Shown here one piece after another: positions 20,159-29,049 of a stretch of 64,000 nt of DNA (positions are counted from its first letter, which is position 1; every line of letters starts with the position of its first letter). This DNA is from Streptomyces sp. 2131.1. Lineage in GTDB: Bacteria > Actinomycetota > Actinomycetes > Streptomycetales > Streptomycetaceae. The notes beneath the pieces are model-generated. The model worked only from the letters and a program-made list of their open reading frames with translations, made no database searches and had not been told where the DNA came from. Made by a program: the position numbers and the translations under genes. Location of the stretch: contig NZ_FNSY01000001.1 of the NCBI RefSeq assembly GCF_900105515.1, forward strand, positions 558,001 to 622,000, given 5' to 3'.

Positions 20159-21817
20159 TCAGCGGGTGACGACGTGCCGTTCGTCCGGGACGCAGTGGGT
20201 CATCGTCAGCCCGGCGACGTCGCGCGGCGGGTTGTCGCCGAGGCGGGAGAGCCGCTGCCGGTCCTCGTCGGTCAGGGTCTGACCGGCCAGGGGTTCCAGA
20301 CCCTTGACGTCCTGGGGGCTGATGCCCAGCCCTTCGCCGATCTTGAGGCCCAGCTCGTTCTCCACCAGGAGGAAGTGCCAGACCATCCGCTCCTGCACCG
20401 GCCGGTCGCACTGCGAGAGCAGGTCGACGAGGTTGTGCACCAGGTCGTCGCGCTCCCACTGCTCCATGAGCAGGTAGCGCTGCCCGGCCTGGAGGTAGTC
20501 GTTGGTGCGGGGGATGCGCTTGCGCGTGAGCCGGCCGCGCAGTTCCGGGCCGACCTCGTCGTGCGTGGGGTACTCCGCCTCGCGCAGGCCGCCGGTGATG
20601 GACGGCTCGTAGTTGACGATCGGGTTACCGCCGCCGCCGTCGACGTGGTACGTCATCAGGCCGTCGCGCTGGTTGGTGCGTACGGGGGCGTTCTTGGCCT
20701 GGTTGACGGGCAGTTGCAGGTAGTTGGGCCCGACCCGGTAGCGCTGTGTGTCGCTGTACGAGAAGGTGCGGCCCACCAGCATCTTGTCGTCGGAGAAGTC
20801 GAGCCCGTCGACCAGCACACCGGTGCCGAAGGAGATCTGGTCGTTCTCCGCGAAGTAGTTCTCGGGCATCCGGTCGAGCACCATCCGGCCGACCGCCCGG
20901 GGCGGGAAGTCCTGCTCCGGCCAGGTCTTGGTGTCGTCGAGCGGGTCGAAGTCCAGCTCGGCGTGCTCGTGGTCGTCCATCAGCTGGACGAGCAGCTCCC
21001 ACTCCGGGTGGTCACCGCGCGCCACCGCCTCGTACAGGTCCTTGGTGGCGTGGCCGAGGCCGGCCGCCTGGACGTTGGCGGCGTCCTCCTCGGTCATGCT
21101 CCGTACGCCCGCCTTGGGCATCCAGTGGTACTTCACGAGGAAGGACTCGCCCGCCTCGTTGACCCACTTGTAGGTGTTCACGCCGAAGCCCTGCATGTGG
21201 CGGTAGTCCGCCGGGATGCCGCGCGGGCTGAACAGGTTGACGAGCATGTGCATGGACTCGGGCGTCTGCGACATGAAGTCGAAGATGCGCCGCGGCTGCT
21301 GCTCGAACGTGACGGGGTCCGGCTTGAGCGCGTGGATGACGTCGGGGAACTTGATCGCGTCCCGGATGAAGAAGATCCCCAGGTTGTTGCCGACGAGGTC
21401 CCAGTTGCCGTCCTCGGTGTAGAACTTCACCGCGAAGCCGCGCGGGTCGCGGGCCGCCTCGGAGGAGTCCCGGCCACCGATGACGGTCGAGAACCGCACC
21501 GCCACGTCCGTACGCTTTCCGCGTTCCTGGAAGAGCTTGGCGCGGGTGAAGCGGGCGATGGGCTCGTCGCCGAAGGCGCCGTACGCCTCGAAGTAGCCGT
21601 ACGCGGTCACGCCCCGGGCGTGCACGACGCGCTCGGGGATGCGCTCGCGGTCGAAGTGGCTGATCTTCTCCAGGAACTGGTAGTTCTCCAGGGTGGCCGG
21701 GCCGCGCGCGCCCACGGTGCGCTGGTTCTGGTTGTCGTACACGGGGTGGCCCTGCCGGTTGGTGAGCGCCTCGCGCTCGTCACCGGCTGCGGGGCCCCTG
21801 CTCGATACGTCCGTCAC
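20159..21817 (-). CDS. katA: Monofunctional haem catalase
   Basis: 552 residues; decomposes hydrogen peroxide in the cytoplasm. The distal His is in ERVVHARGV (His66), the Asn in [15 protein letters not shown], and the haem-ligand Tyr in [12 protein letters not shown], matching the RxFxYxDTxxxR signature. Length and ending match clade-3 small-subunit catalases with a short C-terminal extension, like the major vegetative Streptomyces catalase. GTG start with AAGGAG upstream. A CatR/PerR-type regulator is usually adjacent in Streptomyces; none is present here. Confidence 0.95.
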   Translation of the reverse strand: MTDVSSRGPAAGDEREALTNRQGHPVYDNQNQRTVGARGPATLENYQFLEKISHFDRERIPERVVHARGVTAYGYFEAYGAFGDEPIARFTRAKLFQERGKRTDVAVRFSTVIGGRDSSEAARDPRGFAVKFYTEDGNWDLVGNNLGIFFIRDAIKFPDVIHALKPDPVTFEQQPRRIFDFMSQTPESMHMLVNLFSPRGIPADYRHMQGFGVNTYKWVNEAGESFLVKYHWMPKAGVRSMTEEDAANVQAAGLGHATKDLYEAVARGDHPEWELLVQLMDDHEHAELDFDPLDDTKTWPEQDFPPRAVGRMVLDRMPENYFAENDQISFGTGVLVDGLDFSDDKMLVGRTFSYSDTQRYRVGPNYLQLPVNQAKNAPVRTNQRDGLMTYHVDGGGGNPIVNYEPSITGGLREAEYPTHDEVGPELRGRLTRKRIPRTNDYLQAGQRYLLMEQWERDDLVHNLVDLLSQCDRPVQERMVWHFLLVENELGLKIGEGLGISPQDVKGLEPLAGQTLTDEDRQRLSRLGDNPPRDVAGLTMTHCVPDERHVVTR

Positions 21818-21968
21818 GTGCGTCGACTCCTTCGAAACGTGTACCTATGCCCCCTTTCATCAAGTTATGCGAGGTTTGGGCACAGGGCAGGGTGAGCCGT
21901 CCGTGCGTGCGAGCGGCCCTCGGCCCGGACACTCCGAGGGGCTGGGCCGTTCGGGTCGTCCCTCCCCG

Positions 21969-22214
21969 TCAGAGCAGCAGGATGATCGCGTAGACCAGGA
22001 AGAACGCCGCGATGAGGATCGTCACGCCGATGATCAGCGCCATCGGGGCCTTAGCCCAGCCCTTGGGCGGGTTGTACGTGGTGTCCTGGGGGCCCGTCCC
22101 CGACAAGCCGCTCTCGGCGGGTGGGGTCTCACCGGGCGGCACTCCGCCGCCGGGCTCCAGTCCTGTCGTCTCGCGGGGTTCCGGGTCGGGGTTCGGGGTC
22201 TGCGAAGGAGTCAT
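21969..22214 (-). CDS. DUF6480-like small membrane protein
   Basis: 81 residues. The N-terminal half is Pro/Gly/Glu-rich (GLEPGGGVPPGETPPAE), typical of DUF6480. Residues 57-80 form a single hydrophobic helix that ends the protein, so it should be tail-anchored with its N-terminus in the cytoplasm. The function is unknown. Small proteins of this family are widespread in Streptomyces and often lie near general stress genes; the catalase next door fits that, but no operon link exists (150-bp gap). Confidence 0.75.
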   Translation of the reverse strand: MTPSQTPNPDPEPRETTGLEPGGGVPPGETPPAESGLSGTGPQDTTYNPPKGWAKAPMALIIGVTILIAAFFLVYAIILLL

Positions 22215-22441
22215 GTGATCCACGTTCCCCGAAGAGTGCCGGATGCGCAGGCCCACGGCACGCCCGCGTCCGTCCCGCGCGGGGAGGTGGCCTCTCGGAG
22301 CCTGCGGTGGAACGGGCGCGAGGCGTGCGGCCCGTGTCGAAAGCGGCGGAGCGGGTACCGGTTCCTGCCTGGGCAGGAGCGTCGGAGACGGCCGGCCCGC
22401 ACGATCAGTGCAGCGGCCGGCGTCCGGGAACGGAGCAGCAG

Positions 22442-23149
22442 GTGACGCGGAACGCGAAGGACCCCGCCCCCGACGGCGAGCCGGTGCGCAGGTTGCGGCC
22501 GACCGGTCCGCCGGACGGGCCTGTCGGCGGGTCGCCGCACCATGCGGCCCCCACGCAGGAGCTGCCACCCGACCTGAACCAGGCGATCCTGGAGGCGACC
22601 AAGCAGGTCGCCGTCCTCCTCAAGCGCGGCGGGCACGCCTTCGCGCTGGCCGGGAGCGTCGCCGTCTACGCGCACGGCGGGACCGGGAACCTCCAGCACG
22701 ACGCGGACTTCTGCGTACTGCCCGAGGAGGCGGAGGCGGTCGCGGCGACGCTCGCGGAGGCCGGGCTGCCGGTGTTCGCGCCGCCCGAGGACTGGCTTCT
22801 GAAGGCCAAGTGCCTGGGCCAGGACATCGACCTCATCCACGAGCTGGCCAACCGGCCGGTCGACGCGGAGCTGCTGGGCCGGGCCGTAGACCTCTCCGTG
22901 GACTCGGTCCACATGCCGGTGCTGGCGCCGACCGATCTGATGCGGTCGCTGCTGGCCGCGTTCTCCGCGCACCACTGCGACTTCGGCGCCGTGCTGCCGA
23001 TCGCCCGGCAACTGCGGGAGAAGGTCGACTGGCCGGCGCTGCGCCGCGAGTACGGGGACGAGCCGATGCCGGACGCCTTCCTCTACCTGCTGGAACGCCT
23101 CGGAGTGGTCGCCGCGCAAGAAACCCCCGCGCCAGGAGGAGAGCAATGA
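22442..23149 (+). CDS. Nucleotidyltransferase-fold protein
   Basis: 235 residues. After a disordered Pro-rich N-terminus, residues 50-150 have the minimal nucleotidyltransferase layout: HAFALAGSVAVYAHGG, then HDADFCVLP supplying the D-x-D-like metal pair, and CLGQDIDLIHELANR with a third Asp. This resembles MNT/aminoglycoside-nucleotidyltransferase-like proteins used in toxin-antitoxin or RNA-modifying systems, but the substrate is unknown. It overlaps the next gene by 4 nt, making a three-gene operon. The GTG at 22442 is the best of several starts and remains uncertain. Confidence 0.65.
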   Translation: MTRNAKDPAPDGEPVRRLRPTGPPDGPVGGSPHHAAPTQELPPDLNQAILEATKQVAVLLKRGGHAFALAGSVAVYAHGGTGNLQHDADFCVLPEEAEAVAATLAEAGLPVFAPPEDWLLKAKCLGQDIDLIHELANRPVDAELLGRAVDLSVDSVHMPVLAPTDLMRSLLAAFSAHHCDFGAVLPIARQLREKVDWPALRREYGDEPMPDAFLYLLERLGVVAAQETPAPGGEQ

Positions 23150-23400
23150 ACGCACCGCCCGATGTCGAGTACCGCATCGCCCATCTCAAGGAACGGCTCG
23201 CCGCGGAGGAGACGGGCGACCTCGGCATACGTATCGAGAACCGGGGATCGTCCGTCACGGTCATCGGTACGGTGCCCACCGCGCACTCCCGTGCGGCGCT
23301 GATGGACACCGTGAACGAGGAGCTGGCCGGTCTGACGGTCCACTTCGACGTCGTCGTGGCCGAGTGCGCGGCCCCGGACCACCCGGAGGAGGTCATATGA
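23146..23400 (+). CDS. Small protein of unknown function (BON-like)
   Basis: 84 residues, ATGA-coupled to both neighbours. Sequence such as LGIRIENRGSSVTVIGTVPTAHSRAALMDTVNEELAGL has the strand-helix pattern of a BON or BON-like domain (a beta strand ending in GTV, then an amphipathic helix). I see no catalytic motif. Its placement between a nucleotidyltransferase and a metallophosphoesterase suggests that it is a structural or binding partner. Confidence 0.6.
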   Translation: MNAPPDVEYRIAHLKERLAAEETGDLGIRIENRGSSVTVIGTVPTAHSRAALMDTVNEELAGLTVHFDVVVAECAAPDHPEEVI

Positions 23401-24161
23401 TCCGCGTCGCCGCCGTCGGGGACATCCATATGGGACCGGACAGTCAAGGGGTGCTCCGGCCCGCCTTCGAGACCCTGGGCGACTGCGCGGACCTGCTGCT
23501 GCTCGCCGGGGACCTCACCCGCCACGGCACACCGGACGAGGCCCGCGTGGTCGCCCGGGAGGTCGCCGGCCTCCCGGTCCCGGTCGTCGCCGTGCTCGGC
23601 AACCACGACCACCACGACGAACGGCCCGACGAGGTCACCGCCGTCCTGCGCGAGGCCGGCGTACAGGTGCTGGAGGGTGAGGGCACCGTCGTGGAGACGG
23701 GCGGGGGCCGCGTCGGGGTGGCGGGCACCAAGGGGTTCGGCGGCGGGTTCGCCGGGCGCAGCGGCGGGGAGTTCGGCGAGCCGCTGATGAAGGAGTTCAT
23801 CCGGTACACCCGGCGCTGCGCCGACGGGCTGCGGACCGCGCTGGAGGAGCTGGCCGGGCAGGAGTGCGCGGAGCGCGTCGCGCTGACGCACTTCGCGCCA
23901 GTCCCGGACACGCTCGCGGGGGAACCCCTGGAGATCTACCCGTTCCTCGGGAGCTATCTGCTGGCAGAGGCCATCGACGCGGCCGGGGCGGGCCTGGCCG
24001 TCCACGGTCACGCGCACGCGGGCACGGAGCACGGGATGACCAGCGGCGGCGTCCCCGTGCGCAACGTCGCGCAGCCCGTGATCCGCAAGGCGTTCAACAT
24101 CTACCACCTGCACGGCGACCGGAGCGGGAGCGGCGGGACCTCGGCGGTGGGCCGCCGGTAG
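23397..24161 (+). CDS. Metallophosphoesterase
   Basis: 254-residue calcineurin-like phosphoesterase. All signature motifs are present in order: GDIH at residues 8-11, GDLTRHG, GNHDHH, then HFAP and GHAHAG for the two-metal site. No signal peptide, so cytoplasmic. Its gene overlaps the previous one by 4 nt (ATGA). The substrate could be a nucleotide, a phosphodiester or RNA 3' end; the nucleotidyltransferase partner suggests nucleotide or RNA chemistry, which is inference. Confidence 0.85.
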   Translation: MIRVAAVGDIHMGPDSQGVLRPAFETLGDCADLLLLAGDLTRHGTPDEARVVAREVAGLPVPVVAVLGNHDHHDERPDEVTAVLREAGVQVLEGEGTVVETGGGRVGVAGTKGFGGGFAGRSGGEFGEPLMKEFIRYTRRCADGLRTALEELAGQECAERVALTHFAPVPDTLAGEPLEIYPFLGSYLLAEAIDAAGAGLAVHGHAHAGTEHGMTSGGVPVRNVAQPVIRKAFNIYHLHGDRSGSGGTSAVGRR

Positions 24162-24176
24162 CGGCCGGGTACGGCG

Positions 24177-24212
24177 GAGGGGCCGGCGCCCTGTCGGACG
24201 CGCCGGCCCCTC
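24177..24212. terminator. Bidirectional terminator
   Basis: GAGGGGCCGGCGC (24177-24189) pairs with GCGCCGGCCCCTC (24200-24212), a 13-bp stem between convergent operons. Confidence 0.8.
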
Positions 24213-24234
24213 TCCGTCTCCGTGTGCGCCTGGC

Positions 24235-24501
24235 TCAGCCCGGCCAGCGGCCCGTCAGGCGGCGGGCGGTCACGGCGCCGGAACGCTCTATCGCCGCCTT
24301 GACCACGGCGAAGATCGCGCCCTGGACGGCCGCCGCCAGCAGGATCTCCTTCCAGCGGCGGTCCTCGTCCATGGCGTCGGGAGCGTCGCCCTCGCCCTCG
24401 ATGACCTTCCAGACCTGCTTGAACGCCATGCCCGCGAGCATGCCGCCGGCGGCGCCGAGCACGAGCCCGACCGGCTTGTAGGCGATCTTGGCCGCGTTCA
24501 C
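24235..24501 (-). CDS. DUF4235 membrane protein
   Basis: 88 residues with an N-terminal glycine-rich hydrophobic helix (KPVGLVLGAAGGMLAGMAFKQVWK) and a second around ILLAAAVQGAIFAVVKAA, the layout of DUF4235. Its start overlaps the DUF3618 stop by 4 nt. Function unknown; members sit in envelope-associated operons of actinomycetes. Confidence 0.8.
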   Translation of the reverse strand: MNAAKIAYKPVGLVLGAAGGMLAGMAFKQVWKVIEGEGDAPDAMDEDRRWKEILLAAAVQGAIFAVVKAAIERSGAVTARRLTGRWPG

Positions 24502-24965
24502 CGACGGTGGCTCCGGCTGCGGCGGACCAGGAGGACTGCGGCGATCAGGGCGCCGGCCGCGAGCAGCGGGACGCGGTTGGCGCGTGCCGCGGTGGCGGCC
24601 TGGCCGGCCGACTCGCGCAGCGGCTCGGGGGCCTTGTCCGCGGCGTACTGGCCGGCCTTCGCCGCGCTCTCGCGTACCTGGGCGGCGGCCTGGGCCGTCT
24701 TCTCCAGCACGGGGTCGGGGGTGTGGTCCTTGAGCTTCTGGGCGACCTGGGCCGCCTTGTCGCGTACCTGACCGGTGGCCAGGGCTGCCTTCTCCGCGGT
24801 CTGCTGCTTCACAGCGGCCGTCCTCTCCTTCGCCTGCGCCTTGACGTCGGCCTTGGCGGCCAGCGCCTCGACGGTCATCCCGAGTTCGTCACGGGTGTGC
24901 TCGACCTGCCTGCGCAGGTCCTCGGGTGTGGGGTTCTCGTTGTCCGTCCGGTGTGTGTCGCTCAT
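24498..24965 (-). CDS. DUF3618 protein with C-terminal membrane helix
   Basis: 155 residues. Residues 12-60 carry the DUF3618 motif (PEDLRRQVEHTRDELGMTVEALAAKADVKA). A long Ala/Lys/Gln-rich amphipathic helix follows, probably coiled coil, and then a single C-terminal membrane helix near residues 130-148 (LLAAGALIAAVLLV). The sequence is apolipoprotein- or LEA-like, suggesting that it lies along a membrane. It overlaps neighbours on both sides by 4 nt, so it is translationally coupled. Confidence 0.82.
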   Translation of the reverse strand: MSDTHRTDNENPTPEDLRRQVEHTRDELGMTVEALAAKADVKAQAKERTAAVKQQTAEKAALATGQVRDKAAQVAQKLKDHTPDPVLEKTAQAAAQVRESAAKAGQYAADKAPEPLRESAGQAATAARANRVPLLAAGALIAAVLLVRRSRSHRR

Positions 24966-25375
24966 CGGTGTGCCTTTTCCTTGATCTCTGCGACGTCGGC
25001 CTTGACGCTGTCGATGGTCTGCTCGGGTGCGGGGGTCCCGGCCTCGGTGATCTGCCGCTTACCCGCCAGGGCGGCGACGGCGGCCACGACCGCCAGCACC
25101 GCCGTGACGACGAGAGCCGCCGCCCACACCGGCAGGACCGACGCGAGGGCGGCGATGCACGTCACCACCAGGGCCTGGGCCGTGAGGAAGCCCAGCAGTC
25201 CGGCGGCGCCGAAGAGGCCGCCGCCCTTGCCGTACCGCTTGCCCTTCTGGGTCATTTCCACCCGGGCGAGCTGCATCTCCTCCCGTACCAGCTCCGAGAT
25301 CTGCTGCGAGGCACGCGAGACCAGCACGTTCACCGACTCGTCGGTGGCGCGGGCCTGACGCTCCATCGTGCTCAT
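24962..25375 (-). CDS. Actinobacterial holin-X/phage-holin-like membrane protein
   Basis: 137 residues. An N-terminal amphipathic region (ISELVREEMQLARVEMTQKGK) leads into two hydrophobic helices at about 55-80 and 85-108, then a charged tail, matching the Holin-X/DUF1469 family. These are chromosomal envelope proteins, not phage lysis genes; no phage genes are nearby. It starts the tight three-gene block with DUF3618 and DUF4235. Confidence 0.82.
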   Translation of the reverse strand: MSTMERQARATDESVNVLVSRASQQISELVREEMQLARVEMTQKGKRYGKGGGLFGAAGLLGFLTAQALVVTCIAALASVLPVWAAALVVTAVLAVVAAVAALAGKRQITEAGTPAPEQTIDSVKADVAEIKEKAHR

Positions 25376-25495
25376 ACGAGGTCACCTGGCCTTCCTCGAT
25401 CGTCCGAATCATGCGCCGCGCCCATCCGTCCGGCGCAGCGGCGTGTATCCCGGTCCCGGCACGGCTACCCCGTGATCGTCCGGGTAGTGCCCGGC

Positions 25496-26545
25496 TCACT
25501 CCTCCATCCGGCGGCGGTCCTCCTCGCTCCAGGCGCGGGTGTCGCGCGGGGCGACGTACGGCTCCTCGTCCTCGGGCAGGCCGCCGGCGATGGCGCGGCG
25601 ACGAGCCATCTCGGCGTCGAATTCGAGGCCGAGCAGGATCGCGAGGTTGGTGATCCACAGCCATACGAGGAACACGACGACGCCCGCGAGGGTGCCGTAG
25701 GTCTTGCTGTACGAGGCGAAGTTCGCGACGTAGAGCGCGAAGCCGGCGGACGCGGCGAGCCAGACGAGCAGGGCCAGGAAGCTGCCGGGGGTGATCCACC
25801 GGAAGCCGCGGCCCTTGGCGTTCGGGGCGGCCCAGTACAGGAGGGCGATCATGAGGACGACCAGGAGGACCAGGACCGGCCACTTGGCGATCGACCACAC
25901 GGTCAGGGTGGTGTCTCCGATACCGAGGGCGGTGCCGGCCTGCCGGGCGAGGGCACCCGAGAAGACGACGATGAGCGCGCTGACGCACGCGAGGACCATC
26001 AGGACCACGGTCAGGGCCAGGCGCAGCGGCAGGATCTTCCAGACCGGGCGGCCCTCGGGCAGGTCGTAGACGGCGTTCGAGGTGCGGATGAACGCGGCGA
26101 TGTATCCGGAGGCCGACCAGACGGCGACGGCGAGGCCGACGACCGCCATGACGGATCCGACGCCGGCGTTCCCCTGGAGCTGGTGCACCGCGTCGGTGAT
26201 GACGTCGCGGGCGGAGCCGGGTGCCAGTTTCCGGAGGTTGTCCAGGACCCGCTGGGTGGCGGACTCCCCCGCGACGCCCAGCAGGGAGACCAGCACCAGC
26301 AGTGCGGGGAACAGCGACAGGACTCCGTAGTACGTGAGTGCCGCGGCCCGGTCGGCGAGCTCGTCGTCCTTGAACTCCCTCGCGGTGGAGCGCAGCACGG
26401 CGAGCCAGGACCGGCCGCTCAGGTCGCTGGGCTGGTCGGGTGCCCGTTCCTCGACCTCTTCCCCGGGTCCCGGGTCCGGTGCCGGGTCGTCGGTGTCGTA
26501 CCGGTGTTCTTCCCGGTCGGCGCCGGGGTGCGGTGTCCGTGTCAT
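25496..26545 (-). CDS. YihY/virulence factor BrkB family membrane protein
   Basis: 349 residues with six hydrophobic helices from about residue 75 to 315 and the family motifs DRAAALTYYGVLSLFPALLV and LYWAAPNAKGR..WITPG. The acidic N-terminus (DPAPDPGPGEEVEER) and Arg/Glu-rich C-terminus are cytoplasmic. YihY proteins were once misnamed ribonuclease BN; their true function is unknown but they are integral to the envelope. It lies 120 bp before the holin-like/DUF3618/DUF4235 block on the same strand, a conserved neighbourhood in Streptomyces. Confidence 0.9.
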   Translation of the reverse strand: MTRTPHPGADREEHRYDTDDPAPDPGPGEEVEERAPDQPSDLSGRSWLAVLRSTAREFKDDELADRAAALTYYGVLSLFPALLVLVSLLGVAGESATQRVLDNLRKLAPGSARDVITDAVHQLQGNAGVGSVMAVVGLAVAVWSASGYIAAFIRTSNAVYDLPEGRPVWKILPLRLALTVVLMVLACVSALIVVFSGALARQAGTALGIGDTTLTVWSIAKWPVLVLLVVLMIALLYWAAPNAKGRGFRWITPGSFLALLVWLAASAGFALYVANFASYSKTYGTLAGVVVFLVWLWITNLAILLGLEFDAEMARRRAIAGGLPEDEEPYVAPRDTRAWSEEDRRRMEE

Positions 26546-26583
26546 ACGGTGCGGTTTGCCCGCCCGGCGCGACTCATGTGTGC

Positions 26584-26627
26584 GGCGGCCCGGTCCGGGG
26601 AGGACGGTGCTCCCGGGCCGGGCCGCC
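26584..26627 (-). terminator. Terminator of the pectate lyase gene
   Basis: GGCGGCCCGG (26584-26593) pairs with CCGGGCCGCC (26618-26627), with a further inner CCGGGGAG/CTCCCGG stem; 18 nt after the lyase stop. Confidence 0.65.
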
Positions 26628-26645
26628 TGTCTGCGGTTTCCGCCG

Positions 26646-28205
26646 CTATCCGGCGTACGTCTCGAACTCCGCGACCCTCGGCGTGCCACTGGCGCCGGTG
26701 ATCTCGAAGGTGATCTTGCGCAGGGAGGTGGCCGGGAAGCTGATGCCGCCGGCGCCGCTGCCGGTCTTCAGGACCGCGCCGGTGTCCGCGTTCAGCAGCC
26801 GCCAGGAGCCGATCACGCCCTGGGCGCCCGCGGCCTCGCGGATGGTGACGGCGGAGACGCTGGTGGCGGAGGGCCACTTGACGGAGACGGAGCCGGTCGA
26901 GCCCGCCGGGGACCAGTAGGTGCCGAGGTCGCCGTCGCGCACGTTGCCGTAGCTGGTTCCGCTCGCCTTGCTTGAGCCGTCGGCGCCGGCGCCGAGGCTG
27001 AGGTTGGTGCCGCCGGGCGTGGTCGGGTCGGTCGGGTCCGGGGTGGGGTCGGTCGGGTCGGGGGTGGGGTCGGTCGGGTCGGGGGTGGGGGTGGTGGTGG
27101 AGCAGTCGCCGTCGGAGACCTTCAGCCCCTTGTTGGCTCCTGCCGTGCCGGTCACGATGGCGGGCACGCAGGAGGCCGCGTCGAGGGTGTAGGCGTAGGG
27201 GATGCTGACCGTGGTGTTGGACTTCGGGTCGGGTCCCGCCGGGTGGTTCTCGGTGCCGGGCGAGGACCATGTGACGTTGTCGAAGGTGTTGCCGCTGACC
27301 TGCCAGTATCCGGTGCTGTCGGTATAGAAGGTGCCGAGGACGTCCTTGGAGTCCTTGAAGTAGTTGTTGTCCACCTTGGCGTGGGCGCCGGCCCGGGAGT
27401 TGATCCCGGACTTGTTCAGCTTCACGTAGTAGTTGTTGTAGATGTGGGCGACGCCGCCGCGCAGCAAGGGTGTGCGGGAGTCGACGTTCTCGTACAGGTT
27501 GTGGTGGAACGTGACGTAGCCGTTGTCGAGCTGCGTCTCGCTGGAGCCGATGAGGCCGCCACGGCCGGAGTTGCGCAGGGTGCTGTAGGACAGCGTGACG
27601 TACTGGGTGTTGTCCTTCATGTCGAAGAGGCCGTCGAACCCGTCGTCCTCGCCGCCGGACGCCTCCAGGGTGGCGTGGTCGACCCAGACGTTGCGGACGT
27701 CGCTCTCCATGCCGATGGCGTCGCCGCCGTTGGAGGTGGGCGAGCCGGACTTCTTGACGTTCTTGACGGTCACGTTCTGGATGATGATGTTGCTGGACTG
27801 GCGGATGTGGATGCCCAGTTGGTCGAAGACGGCCCCGCTGCCGACGCCGACGAGGGTGACGTTGCTGATCTGCTTGAGCTCAATGACTCCGGCCGCCGTG
27901 TTGCAGCTGTCGCCGGACACCTTGGCGGTGTTGGCGTGGTTGATGGTGCCCTCGACCTCGATGGTGATCGGGGTGCTGCTGCTGGCCCGGCCGCACAGGG
28001 CCTGGTGGATCTGGGTGCCGGTGGTGGCCCGTACGGTCTGGCCGCCCGCGCCGCCGGTGGTACCGCCGTTCTGGCTCGCGAAGCCGGTGGCGCCGCCCGC
28101 CGCGGCGGCGGAGGCCTCGGGCATCGTCAGGACCGCCCCGGTCGCGGCCGCCAGGGCCATCGTGGACAGTGCCGCGGAGAGTCGCAGTGCGACTGGTCGC
28201 CTCAT
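26646..28205 (-). CDS. Secreted pectate lyase (PL1) with C-terminal discoidin-like domain
   Basis: 519 residues. A signal peptide of about 34 residues precedes the PL1 parallel beta-helix at about 40-355. Conserved features include GGDAIGMES, the calcium-site GGEDDGFDGLFD, YVTFHHNLYENVDSRTPLLR holding the catalytic Arg region, and a WVDHATL strand. A PTPDPTD-repeat linker (about 365-390) leads to a C-terminal F5/8 type C-like sugar-binding domain of about 115 residues. It cleaves pectin or pectate by beta-elimination outside the cell. An operator-like palindrome lies 26 bp upstream of the start. The ATG at 28205 is preferred; an in-frame ATG at 28217 is possible. Confidence 0.92.
   Translation of the reverse strand: MRRPVALRLSAALSTMALAAATGAVLTMPEASAAAAGGATGFASQNGGTTGGAGGQTVRATTGTQIHQALCGRASSSTPITIEVEGTINHANTAKVSGDSCNTAAGVIELKQISNVTLVGVGSGAVFDQLGIHIRQSSNIIIQNVTVKNVKKSGSPTSNGGDAIGMESDVRNVWVDHATLEASGGEDDGFDGLFDMKDNTQYVTLSYSTLRNSGRGGLIGSSETQLDNGYVTFHHNLYENVDSRTPLLRGGVAHIYNNYYVKLNKSGINSRAGAHAKVDNNYFKDSKDVLGTFYTDSTGYWQVSGNTFDNVTWSSPGTENHPAGPDPKSNTTVSIPYAYTLDAASCVPAIVTGTAGANKGLKVSDGDCSTTTPTPDPTDPTPDPTDPTPDPTDPTTPGGTNLSLGAGADGSSKASGTSYGNVRDGDLGTYWSPAGSTGSVSVKWPSATSVSAVTIREAAGAQGVIGSWRLLNADTGAVLKTGSGAGGISFPATSLRKITFEITGASGTPRVAEFETYAG
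27028..27090. repeat. Three 21-bp tandem repeats encoding the Pro-Thr-Asp linker
   Basis: Units beginning at 27028, 27049 and 27070 differ by one base or none. Each encodes one PTPDPTD block of the pectate lyase linker. The same linker type occurs in the LPMO at 0.5 kb. Such repeats are prone to unit-number change. Confidence 0.75.
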
Positions 28206-28231
28206 GTTCGTTCCCATTCGTCGAAGAGATG

Positions 28232-28243
28232 GAAAGCGCTTTC
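28232..28243. promoter_or_regulatory. LacI-type operator before pectate lyase
   Basis: GAAAGCGCTTTC is a 12-bp perfect palindrome with the central GC step of LacI-family operators, 27 bp upstream of the lyase ATG. A weaker copy with AGAAAG/CTTTCT arms lies at 28295-28312. Confidence 0.6.
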
Positions 28244-28434
28244 GGGATGGTGACGATAGAGGTGGCAAAGCTTGCAGTACAAGGATGTGAACAGAGAAAG
28301 ACGGCGCTTTCTTGATTTGGGCACGACAAATTTATGCCGTTCACGGCGCAACCGGGTCGTAACGACCGCGAGGCCCCCACCCGGCCGGACAGCCGGCTGG
28401 ATGGGGACCTCATCCACGGACGCGCGCGGGCGGG

Positions 28435-28858
28435 TCAGAGCACTGCGGCAAGGACGCCCGCCGTCACCGGAGCAAGGGCGCAGCCCGCCCCGGCCGCCGG
28501 CGGCCGGGGCGCACCGGAGCCCGAAGGAGGGCTCCCGGGCGGTCGCGGCCTCGGGTGCGTCCTGCGCGTAGTACACGGTGAAATCGCCCTCGGTCACGTC
28601 GAGTCGGCGCTGCCGCTCCTGGAAGGCAACGGTCCGGCCGGCCCCCGTACGGAACTCCAGGGTGGCGTGCGACACGGCGATGAGCACCCCCTCGGCGTCC
28701 TGCGCCTCCTCCGCGCGGACCCCCGTACACCGCGCCTCGGCTGTGCGACCGGCCCACGCGACCCGCAGCCGAGGGCCCTCCGTCTGCCGGTCGAGGCTCC
28801 GCGCGAGGATCACGGCCGCGGCCGCGGCGGTGACGAAGTAGACGGCGGCGACGACCAT
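28435..28858 (-). pseudogene. DUF3592 membrane protein, frameshifted
   Basis: From the ATG at 28858 (GGGAG upstream) the frame shows an N-terminal helix (VVAAVYFVTAAAAAVILA) and a DUF3592 domain, ATLEFRTGAGRTVAFQERQ and TVYYAQDAPEAATAR. It then reads into Arg/Gly-rich shadow. Dropping one base around 28534-28539 restores a proline-rich turn and a final hydrophobic helix, GCALAPVTAGVLAAVL, stopping at 28435. The repaired protein is 140 residues, the normal size for this family. Without repair the frame overruns into the pectate lyase gene. Sequence error or fresh mutation. Confidence 0.65.
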
Positions 28859-29049
28859 GACGCTCCCTGGGGCGGCGGGCCGGGGCGGCGCCACCTGGCC
28901 GCGGCGGACCGTCATGGCCCCCGGCTCCGATCGGCGGACAAGGCCCCTCGCGACCTCGGGCCAACGCCCCGCGCACCGCCGCACCGTGGAGAGAACGTGC
29001 GAATTTCGGCCCCGGGGGTGGTTCGCGCGCGCCTCTTGCTATACCTTCC

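Noticed and set aside
24962-25375. Holin-like gene as sign of a prophage
   Set aside because: No capsid, tail, integrase or lysin genes are near, and the protein belongs to a chromosomal actinomycete family.
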